A stretch of DNA of 64,000 nucleotides from Dyadobacter sp. CY261 (GTDB lineage Bacteria; Bacteroidota; Bacteroidia; Cytophagales; Spirosomataceae). Location of the stretch: assembly GCF_021440085.1 (NCBI RefSeq), contig NZ_JAKCPW010000020.1, positions 25,315-89,314 on the forward strand. The letters are read 5' to 3'. Positions 35,367 to 44,001 of this stretch are shown piece by piece. The position numbers and the translations under genes were made by a program. Within the stretch, counting starts at the first letter, position 1. The number at the start of each line of letters is the position of its first letter. Under the pieces are notes generated by a model, which did not search any database, had not been told where the DNA came from, and was given only the letters and a program-made list of their open reading frames with translations.

Positions 35367-36442
35367 ACTACATAAGTACCCATGATCGGATAATGGTCGG
35401 AGAACTTCACTTTTGAGAAGGTCTTGAAGTGCGAAAGGTCCAGGCGTGCAGCATTGAAAAATTGGTGATCAATGCGTATAAAGTAAGGCAGGTGGTTGAA
35501 AGTAAATCCAAAGCCGGAGCCTTTCTTTTCAAAGCTGTTCGCGAGCGATTTTCTAAGCGTCCCGTAAATGTAGCTGTACGGGACCTCATTGAAATCACCG
35601 CAAACAATCACGGGGTACGGAGACTGATCCACCCATCGCTTCAACCGCTCAAATTCCCCGGATCTTTTTGAAAAACCATTCTTCATTTTCCTAAACGTGA
35701 CCCGCCCTTCACTTTCGATGCCGTCCATCTGTTTTTGACTTACCAGCTTGCTCAGACCCAGTGTCATCGAATATAAATGCAGTCCAATAACACGTACTGT
35801 GTCTTTTCCAATCCTGACATCTGCCTGGATCATGCCGTTTTGAGCTTCAAATATCGTGTCACGGGAGGCCACGATCGGAAACTTCGACAGAATCACCAAT
35901 CCTCTATAATCGTATCTGGGCTTGCTGAAATTAAAAGACCTCGCATATCTATAGCCCTTCTGCCGAAAGAAATCGCCTGAATTTGACTTGATTCCATCGC
36001 GGTCATAATATTCAGGCATACACAACACGTCAGCTCCACTATTGATGATCCAGGTTTTCATAGCCCGAACCTCTTGCTGAGCCACGGTTTTAGTAGCCAT
36101 AGGGCTCGGCTGAAATGCGTGTACATTGTAACTCATGACCGAAAATTCCCCTTTTTCCATCTTAGGCGGCCCTTCACCGGAGCCCTTGAACCCGTAGGTC
36201 CGCGAGAGAAACAAGCCTGCCATCAGAAACATCATAAAAGGCAGGATGGCCTTTTTCCTTCCCAGCAGAAACCAGACCGGCACCGATATCAAATGGATGA
36301 CCACCACCACCGGGAAAGACATCATCATAAACCCTGCCAGCCAGCCATCAAAGGGGACGAAAAGAATCAGCGCGTAAACCAGCAGGGTATAGCATACAAA
36401 GCATTGATATAAAAACCACAGAAACTTGTTAATCCCCTTCAT
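35360..36442 (-). CDS. Membrane-anchored endonuclease/exonuclease/phosphatase family protein
   Basis: About 360 residues. Three N-terminal membrane segments (residues ~1-95, including FLWFLYQCFVCYTLLVYALIL) precede an EEP domain: VMSYNVHAF, CMPEYYD (the metal-binding Glu), VIGLHLYSM, VIVCGDFNEVPYS and KFSDHYPIMG, which are the conserved N, E, H, D-x-N and DH elements. EEP enzymes cleave phosphodiesters in nucleic acids or lipids; with three membrane helices the active domain probably lies in the periplasm. The ATG at 36442 is preferred over an upstream in-frame start at 36508, whose extra residues are not signal-like. Confidence 0.85.
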   Translation of the reverse strand: MKGINKFLWFLYQCFVCYTLLVYALILFVPFDGWLAGFMMMSFPVVVVIHLISVPVWFLLGRKKAILPFMMFLMAGLFLSRTYGFKGSGEGPPKMEKGEFSVMSYNVHAFQPSPMATKTVAQQEVRAMKTWIINSGADVLCMPEYYDRDGIKSNSGDFFRQKGYRYARSFNFSKPRYDYRGLVILSKFPIVASRDTIFEAQNGMIQADVRIGKDTVRVIGLHLYSMTLGLSKLVSQKQMDGIESEGRVTFRKMKNGFSKRSGEFERLKRWVDQSPYPVIVCGDFNEVPYSYIYGTLRKSLANSFEKKGSGFGFTFNHLPYFIRIDHQFFNAARLDLSHFKTFSKVKFSDHYPIMGTYVVK

Positions 36443-36510
36443 TGATTCAGAATAGCATTTTTTTGTAAAAATAGGTGATCGGCATCGATTAGGAAGACTT
36501 CCTTCCATGT

Positions 36511-36541
36511 TTGTAGAAATGATATAAAAGTTTTATATTTG
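36511..36541 (+). promoter_or_regulatory. Promoter of the rimP-nusA-infB operon
   Basis: TTG at 36511-36513, 20 nt, then TATATTTG at 36534-36541, an exact TAnnTTTG. Transcription should start near 36548, about 60 nt before rimP. Confidence 0.65.
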
Positions 36542-36570
36542 CATACAATTCTATTTTGATCGATTGATTG

Positions 36571-36592
36571 AGGGGTTCTGAACCCCTTTTTT
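36571..36592 (+). promoter_or_regulatory. Terminator-like hairpin in the rimP leader (candidate attenuator)
   Basis: AGGGGTT (36571-36577) pairs with AACCCCT (36581-36587) around a CTG loop and is followed by T5. It lies about 20 nt after the predicted transcription start and 18 nt before the rimP ATG. There is no upstream plus-strand gene for it to terminate, so it can only act on the operon's own transcript. Premature termination sensed by NusA is a plausible use (inference). Confidence 0.55.
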
Positions 36593-36609
36593 ATTTGTAT
36601 AGCTCATAC

Positions 36610-37092
36610 ATGACCGTAAAGGAAAATTTAGAAGTTTTATTGGCCCCGCTTTTGGAAGATGGTGATTGTTTTCTGGTGGACATAGCGATTAAACCTTCCA
36701 AAGCAAGCCAAAAAGTAACCATTCTCGTCGACAGCGACGAAGGCATTACCATCCAGCAGTGCACCTCGATTAGTCGCAGGCTCGCCAAGCAGCTCGAAGA
36801 TCTCGAAGTTTTTACCGAGGCTTATACATTGGAAGTCTCCTCGCCCGGTCTGGATCAGCCATTGTCGCTACCACGCCAGTATCGGAAGAACTTGGGCAGA
36901 AATCTTAAAATCACACTAAAAAACGGAGAAGTGCTACAAGGCCAACTGACGGAGGCAGGTGAAGAAAATATCACTATCCAGCTTCCGGCCCCAAAGAAAA
37001 AAACGAAAACACCGGTAGACGAGGCATCGCTTATACGGCAGATCAACCTGGAAGATATTGCGAAATCGTTGATCGAAATCTCTTTTAAATAG
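36610..37092 (+). CDS. rimP: Ribosome maturation factor RimP
   Basis: A 160-residue RimP. The N-terminal domain carries LEVLLAPLLEDGDCFLVDIAI, the QCTSISRRLAKQLED segment and the family motif YTLEVSSPGLDQPL. The C-terminal SH3-like domain follows with the NLGRNLKITLKNGEVLQGQL strands. It is needed for 30S subunit maturation. The ATG at 36610 is used; the frame runs upstream through the leader hairpin and has no plausible earlier start. It is the first gene of the conserved rimP-nusA-infB operon. Confidence 0.95.
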   Translation: MTVKENLEVLLAPLLEDGDCFLVDIAIKPSKASQKVTILVDSDEGITIQQCTSISRRLAKQLEDLEVFTEAYTLEVSSPGLDQPLSLPRQYRKNLGRNLKITLKNGEVLQGQLTEAGEENITIQLPAPKKKTKTPVDEASLIRQINLEDIAKSLIEISFK

Positions 37093-37180
37093 CTTTGCAA
37101 TGCCGGATTCGCATTTTCGGGTTGTGATCAATTATATAATATGTCTAACTTAGTATCAGCAAATATTCTTTAACATAGCA

Positions 37181-38422
37181 ATGGATAGCGGAATATTAAT
37201 TGAGTCATTCGCGGAGTTCGCAAGCTCCAAGAACATTGATCGTCCTACGATGATTGGTGTTTTGGAAGAAGTATTTCGTACAATGATTCGCAAGAAATAT
37301 GGCACCGACGATAATTTTGACGTGATCATTAACCCGGAAAGCGGTGACCTTGAGATGTGGCGTACACGTGAAATCGTCGACGACAACTCCGAGGATATCT
37401 GGGAATACAATAAAATACCACTAGCAGAGGCCCGCAAAATCCAGAGCGATTTCGAGGTAGGTGAAGAAGTAGCAGAGGAAGTAAAACTCGTAGAATTTGG
37501 TCGCCGTCTTGTACAAACTGCCCGCCAAACCCTGATCCAGAAGATCAAGGATATGGAAAAAGAGATCATGTATGAAAAATACAAGGATCAGGTAGGTGAA
37601 ATGATCACCGGGGAAGTTTATCAAACACTGCGCCACGAAGTCATTATCGTTGATTCTGAGGGTAATGAGCTCTCGCTGCCACGGACGGAACAAATATCGA
37701 AAGACCGCTTCCGCAAGGGAGAATCGGTAAAATCGGTGATCCATAAAGTGGAAATGAACAACGGATCACCCAAGATCACGCTTTCCAGAACGTCTCCTAT
37801 CTTCCTGGAACGACTATTTGAAGTGGAGATTCCGGAAATCTATGATGGAATTATTTCTGTCCGCAGAGTTGTTCGTGAACCAGGGGAACGTGCGAAAGTT
37901 GCGGTTGAATCATATGACGACAGGATCGATCCGGTGGGTGCGTGCGTAGGTATGAAGGGCTCACGGATCCATTCAATTGTCCGTGAATTGGGTAACGAGA
38001 ATATCGACGTTATCAATTACACCGACAACCTCGAACTGTTGATCAGCCGTGCATTGAGTCCTGCGAAAGTAAGCTCCATGCAAATCGACCGGGACGCAAA
38101 GCGCGTATCGGTGTTTCTCAAACCCGACCAGGTTTCATTAGCCATCGGTAAAGGCGGGCAGAATATCAAGCTTGCCGGCAAGCTGGTTGGAATGGAAATT
38201 GATGTATTCCGCGATATCGAAGAACAAAACGATGAAGATGTCGATCTGACGGAATTCTCGGATGAAATCGACGAGTGGATCATTGATGAGCTCCATAAGA
38301 TTGGACTCGATACTGCCAAAAGCGTATTGGCCCTCAATAAGGAAGAACTTGTGAGAAGGACCGATCTGGAAGAAGCAACAGTTGAAGAAGTTCTCGATAT
38401 CCTTCGAAAAGAATTTGAATAA
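37181..38422 (+). CDS. nusA: Transcription termination/antitermination factor NusA
   Basis: A 413-residue NusA, the usual Bacteroidota length without the long acidic repeats of enterobacteria. The order is N-terminal RNA-polymerase-binding domain (residues ~1-125), S1 domain (~130-200), KH1 around RVVREPGERAKVAVESYD and GACVGMKGSRIHSIVREL, KH2 with DQVSLAIGKGGQNIKLAGKL, and a short C-terminal helix-hairpin-helix domain (IGLDTAKSVLALNKEEL). It acts in pausing, termination and antitermination. It starts 88 nt after rimP. Confidence 0.97.
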   Translation: MDSGILIESFAEFASSKNIDRPTMIGVLEEVFRTMIRKKYGTDDNFDVIINPESGDLEMWRTREIVDDNSEDIWEYNKIPLAEARKIQSDFEVGEEVAEEVKLVEFGRRLVQTARQTLIQKIKDMEKEIMYEKYKDQVGEMITGEVYQTLRHEVIIVDSEGNELSLPRTEQISKDRFRKGESVKSVIHKVEMNNGSPKITLSRTSPIFLERLFEVEIPEIYDGIISVRRVVREPGERAKVAVESYDDRIDPVGACVGMKGSRIHSIVRELGNENIDVINYTDNLELLISRALSPAKVSSMQIDRDAKRVSVFLKPDQVSLAIGKGGQNIKLAGKLVGMEIDVFRDIEEQNDEDVDLTEFSDEIDEWIIDELHKIGLDTAKSVLALNKEELVRRTDLEEATVEEVLDILRKEFE

Positions 38423-38431
38423 TATTAATCC

Positions 38432-38454
38432 GTGGAGCTGCCAAGCGGCTCCAC
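38432..38454 (+). other. Intercistronic hairpin between nusA and infB
   Basis: GTGGAGC (38432-38438) pairs perfectly with GCTCCAC (38448-38454) around a 9-nt loop. No U tract follows, so it is not a terminator. It may protect or process the polycistronic mRNA. Confidence 0.4.
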
Positions 38455-38490
38455 AACCAATGCAAAACCTTATTCTACTAAATTGCTAAT

Positions 38491-41400
38491 ATGGCAGAAG
38501 ATAAAATGATGCGCCTTAGCCAAGTGGCACGGATCCTCAACGTGGGTATTACTACGATCGTGGATCATCTGTCTGCCAAGGGGTATAAGGTGGAAAGTAA
38601 TCCCAACACCAAAATTAATGCCGATCAAATTGAGTTTCTTGCCAAGGACTTCAAATCGAATGAGTTAAAAACTTCTTTAACTTACAAGCCAACTCCTGCT
38701 CCAGTGGAAGCGCCGATTGAACCCAAGGAGGACAAAGTGAAAAGCGACGTTGAAGGAATTCTTTATTTCCGTAATACAGCGAAAGCCGAAGAAAAGCCAG
38801 TCGTAGAAGAAAAACCTTCCGCCTCTGAGCCACAACCTGCTTTTGAAAATAAATTGCCGGGCATCAAAGTGGTAGGGAAAATCGATCTGGACGCAAAACG
38901 GCCGGTAGTTCAGCAACCTGCTGAGCAACCGAAAGTGGAAGCTCCCAAGGAAATAATTACCGAAGCCCCGAAAGTTGAGCCTGCACCTGTTGAAAAAGAA
39001 GAAATCAAACCGGTAGCAAGCCTACCTGAACCTGTGAAGGAAACTCCGGCGGAGGTGCCTGTGAAAGAAGTGGTTCCCACTCCGGCACCTGCCTCACCTA
39101 TCGCGGAAGCTCCGGTAAAAGAAGAGCCGCGCCAGCCAGAACCTGTTGAAACCAAGCCTGTACCACAGGTTGAAGTGAAAGAAACAGCGCCGGTTGCGGA
39201 AACACCGGCACCCGCGGAAACGACCAGCACAAGCGACGCGCCTTCCGGTGAATCACAGCTGATCGAAGCACGTGGTGAGCAGCTCAGAGGACTACGAGTA
39301 GTTGGAAAAATTGAGCTGCCTTCGGATAAAGCTAAAAAGAAAGATCCGGTTGCATCCAGCGATACATCTGCTGACAAAAAACGCCGCAGAAAAAGAAAAA
39401 GAATCCGTGACGGCTCAGCAACTCCGGGAGAAAACCGCCCTGCTGATGCAAATGCGACTCCAAACGCAAACGCAAACGCAAGCGCTAACACTAACACGGC
39501 AGCAGGCACGGGAACTACCACCGACGCAAATCGCAGCCGTCCTAATACGCCAGGTACACCTCAGAGTGGTAATCAGCAAGGTGGACAGTCCAGACCAGCA
39601 CAAGGTGCCGGCAACCGCAGCGGAAATACCAATAATACTAATAACCGCAGAGGCGGCAGACGCGAAGAAGTTTCCGACAAGGAAGTGGCAAGCAATATCA
39701 AGGCGACAATGGCACGTATGGGCGGTGGTAACACCAAAGGTACGGCCAGAGGAAAAGGCGCCCGTCGCCGCGACCGTGGAGATCAGAACGATCCAAACGG
39801 CTTCGGAGATGAGGAAACAAAAGTATTGCGCGTAACCGAATTCGTCTCGGCAAACGACCTCGCATCCCTGATGGACGTGACGGTTCAGGAGGTAATCTCG
39901 GTTTGTATGAGCATGGGAATGTTCGTATCCATCAACCAGCGCCTCGACGCGGAAGCCATTACCTTCATTGCCGATGAGTTCGGTTTCGAAGTGGCCTTCA
40001 TTTCGGCCGAAGAAGAAGTGCAGAATGACGTTCAGGAAGAAGTGGATGATGAAGAAAGCCTGAAAGAAAGAGCGCCGATCGTCACCATCATGGGTCACGT
40101 TGACCACGGTAAAACATCACTTCTTGACTACATCCGTCAGGAAAACGTAGCAAGTGGTGAGGCCGGAGGTATTACCCAGCACATCGGTGCATATAGCGTA
40201 AAAACCAAAACCGGTAAACAGGTAACATTCCTCGATACACCGGGTCACGAAGCATTTACTGCGATGCGTGCCCGTGGAGCGAAAGTAACCGACGTTGTTA
40301 TCATCGTGATCGCCGCAGACGACAGCGTCATGCCGCAGACACGCGAGGCAATCAACCACGCACAAGTTGCCGGCGTACCGATTGTATTTGCATTTAGTAA
40401 AGTAGATAAGGCAGGTGCGAACACAGAGAAGATTCGTGAAGAGCTTGCTAATATGAACTTGCTGGTAGAAGAATGGGGTGGTAAATATCAAACCCAGGAA
40501 ATTTCTTCCAAATCAGGCCTGGGTATAGACGAGTTGCTTGAAAAAGTATTGCTCGAAGCCGAATTGCTCGACCTGAAAGCCAATCCCAACCGCCGTGCAT
40601 TAGGTACTGTCGTAGAAGCGTCGCTTGATAAAGGACGCGGATATGTAACAACCATTTTGGTTCAGACCGGTACATTGAAAGTGGGTGATGTGGTATTGGC
40701 TGGTGCGCACTTTGGTAAAGTAAAAGCGATGACCGATTATTTGGGGAGAAAGCTCAAAACAGCGGGTCCGTCCATGCCGGTGCAACTTTTAGGATTGAAT
40801 GGCGCGCCGCAGGCAGGTGACCGCTTCAACGTATTCGAAAACGAACGTGACGCGCGTGACATCGCCACCAAACGCGAGCAAATCCAGCGCGAGCAGTCGA
40901 TCAGGACTCGCAAGCACATTACACTGGAAGAAATTGGTCGTCGTAAGGCAATTGGTACCTTCCGCGAGTTGAACCTGATCGTTAAAGGTGACGTGGATGG
41001 TTCGGTAGAAGCACTTTCCGATTCATTGCTGCAACTTTCGACTTCGGAAGTTCAAGTGAATATCATTCATAAGGCGGTAGGTCAGATTTCCGAATCGGAT
41101 GTCAACCTTGCAATCGCTTCTGATGCGATTATCGTCGGATTCCAGGTTCGTCCTTCTTCGAATGCGAAGAAAATGGCCGAGCAGGATCAGATCGAAATTC
41201 GCCACTATTCGGTAATCTACCAGGCTATCGAAGAGATCAAGGATGCGATGACTGGTATGTTGGCTCCAACCATCGAGGAAATCATTACCGGAAATATTGA
41301 GATTCGCGAAGTATTCAAAATCAGCCGCATAGGTACGATCGCAGGTTGCTACGTAACGGATGGTTATGTGAAACGTAACAACAAAATTCGCGTAGTACGT

Positions 41401-41574
41401 GATGGTATCGTTCTTTACACCGGTGAGATCGACTCCTTGAAACGCTACAAAGACGACGTTCAGGAAGTAAGAAACGGTTACGAATGTGGTTTGAGCATCA
41501 AAAACTACAACGACATCGAAATCGGCGACATTATCGAAAGTTTCGAGCTACGCGAAGTGAAACGTACGCTTTAA
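38491..41574 (+). CDS. infB: Translation initiation factor IF-2
   Basis: A 1027-residue IF-2. The N-terminal IF2-N element (MRLSQVARILNVGITTIVDHL) is followed by a long, disordered P/E/K/A-rich stretch (residues ~70-430) with an Asn-Ala repeat and Arg/Gly-rich patches. A second IF2-N element follows (LASLMDVTVQEVISVCMSMG), then the G domain with GHVDHGKTS (about residue 535), DTPGHEAF and SKVDK. Domains II, III and the fMet-tRNA-binding C-terminal domain (KISRIGTIAGCYVTDGYVKR) complete it. It delivers initiator tRNA to the 30S subunit. A strong terminator follows. Confidence 0.97.
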   Translation: MAEDKMMRLSQVARILNVGITTIVDHLSAKGYKVESNPNTKINADQIEFLAKDFKSNELKTSLTYKPTPAPVEAPIEPKEDKVKSDVEGILYFRNTAKAEEKPVVEEKPSASEPQPAFENKLPGIKVVGKIDLDAKRPVVQQPAEQPKVEAPKEIITEAPKVEPAPVEKEEIKPVASLPEPVKETPAEVPVKEVVPTPAPASPIAEAPVKEEPRQPEPVETKPVPQVEVKETAPVAETPAPAETTSTSDAPSGESQLIEARGEQLRGLRVVGKIELPSDKAKKKDPVASSDTSADKKRRRKRKRIRDGSATPGENRPADANATPNANANASANTNTAAGTGTTTDANRSRPNTPGTPQSGNQQGGQSRPAQGAGNRSGNTNNTNNRRGGRREEVSDKEVASNIKATMARMGGGNTKGTARGKGARRRDRGDQNDPNGFGDEETKVLRVTEFVSANDLASLMDVTVQEVISVCMSMGMFVSINQRLDAEAITFIADEFGFEVAFISAEEEVQNDVQEEVDDEESLKERAPIVTIMGHVDHGKTSLLDYIRQENVASGEAGGITQHIGAYSVKTKTGKQVTFLDTPGHEAFTAMRARGAKVTDVVIIVIAADDSVMPQTREAINHAQVAGVPIVFAFSKVDKAGANTEKIREELANMNLLVEEWGGKYQTQEISSKSGLGIDELLEKVLLEAELLDLKANPNRRALGTVVEASLDKGRGYVTTILVQTGTLKVGDVVLAGAHFGKVKAMTDYLGRKLKTAGPSMPVQLLGLNGAPQAGDRFNVFENERDARDIATKREQIQREQSIRTRKHITLEEIGRRKAIGTFRELNLIVKGDVDGSVEALSDSLLQLSTSEVQVNIIHKAVGQISESDVNLAIASDAIIVGFQVRPSSNAKKMAEQDQIEIRHYSVIYQAIEEIKDAMTGMLAPTIEEIITGNIEIREVFKISRIGTIAGCYVTDGYVKRNNKIRVVRDGIVLYTGEIDSLKRYKDDVQEVRNGYECGLSIKNYNDIEIGDIIESFELREVKRTL
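39462..39485 (+). repeat. Hexanucleotide tandem repeat inside infB
   Basis: Three exact copies of AAACGC plus a fourth with one change (AAGCGC) encode an Asn-Ala run in the disordered N-terminal part of IF-2. The 6-nt unit keeps the frame, so copy number can vary without loss of function. Confidence 0.7.
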
Positions 41575-41609
41575 GAGCAATTCTTACAGCAAAGCATGCC
41601 ATTGAACAT

Positions 41610-41647
41610 TGCCCCCAAAAGTTAAACACTTCTTGGGGGCATTTTTT
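41610..41647 (+). terminator. Terminator of the rimP-nusA-infB operon
   Basis: TGCCCCCAA (41610-41618) pairs with TTGGGGGCA (41633-41641), extended by AGT/ACT pairing, and T6 follows at 41642-41647. Confidence 0.9.
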
Positions 41648-41711
41648 ATGAAACTTCTCGTTGACCAGTGAGTGATCCGACAGTACTACGCTCCCCGAAG
41701 CTAACATCAAC

Positions 41712-42287
41712 TTACTCCATTTCAAGCCCTAGTTTCGCTTTTACATCCTTCAACAGATCGCAAACCGTCACGTATAATTCCTGATTCCCCTGGTTGATTT
41801 TCCACAGATAGCCATCTACCTCACGCGCATACACACGGGCAAAGCCCGGATCGTGTTCAGCCAACGATAACATATTATCAATGATATCGGCGTATTTGAC
41901 AGTTTGTGCGATTGGCCTGGACCCGATGATGCGCGCGCCTTCCAGTTTTTTCCGCTGCGCCCGGTTTAAGGAAGGATATTTTTGGTGGGTATACTTGTCG
42001 GTCAGATCGTCAACTCCGGCCAGAATCACTTCGTCTTCATCGATATGGTAACCAAGGCTCATTAATTTGGATGAAAGATCAGCCAGTGAGCATTCTGTGT
42101 CTTCGATCAGATCATGGCAAAGGGCAATCTCAGTTTCGTATCCGCTGGACCGAAATTGATCTACACGGTCGGCCACACTAAGCAAATGGGTGTAATAGGG
42201 TGCACCAGTGTATTTACGTTTCTGCTCACCATGCATTTCCTTCACAAAATCGAATAGCGCCCATTGGCGCTCCGTTAATTCTAACAT
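41712..42287 (-). CDS. HD-domain phosphohydrolase resembling small alarmone hydrolases
   Basis: A 191-residue HD-superfamily protein. The metal-binding residues are H34 in GAPYYTHLLSVAD and H58-D59 in LCHDLIEDTE, and the later VKYADIIDNM corresponds to the VKLADRLHN element of RelA/SpoT-type hydrolase domains and MESH1. It lacks any synthetase domain. A (p)ppGpp or related nucleotide hydrolase is therefore a reasonable inference, but other HD enzymes share these motifs. The ATG at 42287 is used in preference to a TTG eight codons upstream. It reads toward the infB terminator and appears monocistronic. Confidence 0.75.
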   Translation of the reverse strand: MLELTERQWALFDFVKEMHGEQKRKYTGAPYYTHLLSVADRVDQFRSSGYETEIALCHDLIEDTECSLADLSSKLMSLGYHIDEDEVILAGVDDLTDKYTHQKYPSLNRAQRKKLEGARIIGSRPIAQTVKYADIIDNMLSLAEHDPGFARVYAREVDGYLWKINQGNQELYVTVCDLLKDVKAKLGLEME

Positions 42288-42510
42288 AAACGAAGAGTAT
42301 TTCAGAATCAAATAAAAGCAATGCTGACAGATGGGTCTATTCAGACATCGATCTTTTTAAAATAACAATAAAACTTCGGTTATTAAAACTATTATACGAC
42401 CAGCTATAAAGTATCAGCTTTAAGGGGAGGAGCATGAAGACAATCTGACGGACTTGACGCGTAAAGCGAAAGCGCCTGCATATCCAATGATAAACAGGCG
42501 CTTTAATCAG

Positions 42511-42585
42511 TAGGACGTAGCGGGTTCGAACCGCTGACCTCCGCCCTGTCAAGGCGGCGCTCTGAACCAGCTGAGCTAACATCCT
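42511..42585 (-). tRNA. tRNA-Val (GAC)
   Basis: The minus strand folds as a complete cloverleaf of 75 nt. The 7-bp acceptor pairs AGGATGT with ACGTCCT (one G-T), the D stem is GCTC/GAGC, the anticodon stem is CCGCC/GGCGG with loop TTGACAG (anticodon GAC), and the T arm AGCGG-TTCGAAC-CCGCT is perfect. The discriminator base is A and CCA is not encoded. The anticodon reads valine codons GUC and GUU. Confidence 0.93.
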
Positions 42586-42606
42586 TTCTTGTGCCGCGAT
42601 ATTAAA

Positions 42607-43920
42607 TCAATTTTCGTTAGGATCCAATTCGAAGTGGTAGACTTTCCGTGACGGAATGCGGTATAGCAGTATCAGTCCGATCACAAATATTATCAGCAAA
42701 GCCAGAATGCTATTGCGCATGCTGCCGGTCATGTACTCCACAGTCCCGTAAATGAATGTTCCAATCACAATCGCAAGCTTTTCAGTCACATCGTAAAAGC
42801 TAAAATAAGATGCGGTATCTGTTATATTCTCAGGGATCAGTTTGGAATAGGTAGAGCGCGACAGCGACTGGATACCTCCCATGACCATACCTACAGTACA
42901 GGCGATCGCATAAAATTCCATGGCTTCGGTGGTATAATATGCGCCGGTACAAATGCCGATCCAGATCGCTACGCCGATCATCAAAGCATAAATGTTACCG
43001 ATTTTTCCCGATAACCAGGCAAATGTGTAAGATCCGGCTATCCCAACCAACTGGATCAGTAATACCGTTATAATCAGACTCTGGGAAGGCAGCTTCAATT
43101 CCGTCGCCCCAAAGATGGTGGCTACATACATGACTGTCCGCAAACCCATGGTATAAATAAAGAATGCGCTTAGAAATTTTGCCAGATAAGGCTGCTCGCG
43201 CAGGCGTCCGTACACTTTTCTCAGCTCTTTAAAACCGTGGAAGATCCAGTTCCCGCTTTTTTCTTTGCCGGCATTCCCCGACGGCAGGTAGTAGAATGGG
43301 ATTTGAGCAAACAATATCCACCATAATCCAACAGTAAAAAACGATATCCGCGCGGGCAGCGACTTTTGTGTAATGCCATAAAACTGCGGCGCAAGGATCA
43401 TACTGAGGTTAAAAAGTAACAGCAAAACGCTGCCCAAATAACCCAGCGAGAAACCCCGGGCACTGTATTGGTCAAAACGGTCTTCAGTCGCAATTTCGGG
43501 TAGGTAAGAGTCGTAGAAGACAATACTGCCGCTCCAACCGACCAGGCTGAGACCAAAAAGGAATATGCCGGAGATTAATGTCTCTTTGGTAAAAAAGTAC
43601 AGCAACATACAGCTCACCGCTCCCGTGTAGCAGAAAAACTGCATAAACCGCTTTTTCTTACCCGTAAAATCGGCAATTGCCGTGCAAATCGGCACCAGCA
43701 GTGCGGTAATCAAAAAAGAAATTGAAACGGTGTAAGAAAATAGCACCGAGCTCTTGATGTGCATCCCAAAAAAATTGACATCCGCAGTGCCTGAGGCGCT
43801 TAAAGCCGTGGCACTAAAATACACCGGGAAAATACTGGAAACGATTACCAATGCATGCACCGAATTGGCCCAGTCGTACATGCACCAGGCATTGATTATA
43901 GAGGGGATATTCTTTTTCAT
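42607..43920 (-). CDS. UMF1-type MFS transporter (Atg22-like)
   Basis: A 437-residue membrane protein with about 12 helices, of the length and layout of bacterial UMF1 proteins related to the yeast vacuole effluxer Atg22. The opening NAWCMYDWANSVHALVI is typical, as are FYDSYLPEIATEDRFDQYSA (with ARGFSLGYLGS after it) and the later GGIQSLSRSTYSKLIPE. Members are thought to export amino acids or other small solutes, but the bacterial substrate is unknown. It starts 81 nt downstream of a small lipoprotein gene, behind that gene's terminator. Confidence 0.88.
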   Translation of the reverse strand: MKKNIPSIINAWCMYDWANSVHALVIVSSIFPVYFSATALSASGTADVNFFGMHIKSSVLFSYTVSISFLITALLVPICTAIADFTGKKKRFMQFFCYTGAVSCMLLYFFTKETLISGIFLFGLSLVGWSGSIVFYDSYLPEIATEDRFDQYSARGFSLGYLGSVLLLLFNLSMILAPQFYGITQKSLPARISFFTVGLWWILFAQIPFYYLPSGNAGKEKSGNWIFHGFKELRKVYGRLREQPYLAKFLSAFFIYTMGLRTVMYVATIFGATELKLPSQSLIITVLLIQLVGIAGSYTFAWLSGKIGNIYALMIGVAIWIGICTGAYYTTEAMEFYAIACTVGMVMGGIQSLSRSTYSKLIPENITDTASYFSFYDVTEKLAIVIGTFIYGTVEYMTGSMRNSILALLIIFVIGLILLYRIPSRKVYHFELDPNEN

Positions 43921-43944
43921 TCAAAGAAATTTGCACAAAATAAG

Positions 43945-43973
43945 AAAAGCGACAGATTTTATCCGTCGCTTTT
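43945..43973 (-). terminator. Terminator of the small lipoprotein gene
   Basis: AAAAGCGAC (43945-43953) pairs with GTCGCTTTT (43965-43973). On the minus strand the hairpin ends in a T-rich stretch and lies just downstream of the gene ending at 44002, and upstream of the transporter gene. Confidence 0.6.
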
Positions 43974-44001
43974 CCAAACAAATTGTATATCGCACCACCA
44001 G

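Noticed and set aside
38910..39521. Long minus-strand frame of about 200 codons opposite infB
   Set aside because: It is a shadow of the repetitive P/E/A-rich IF-2 coding sequence and gives a Ser/Thr/Gly low-complexity product.
42337..42582. Open frame of 81 codons on the minus strand
   Set aside because: It reads through the tRNA-Val gene on the same strand; the cloverleaf explains the sequence.
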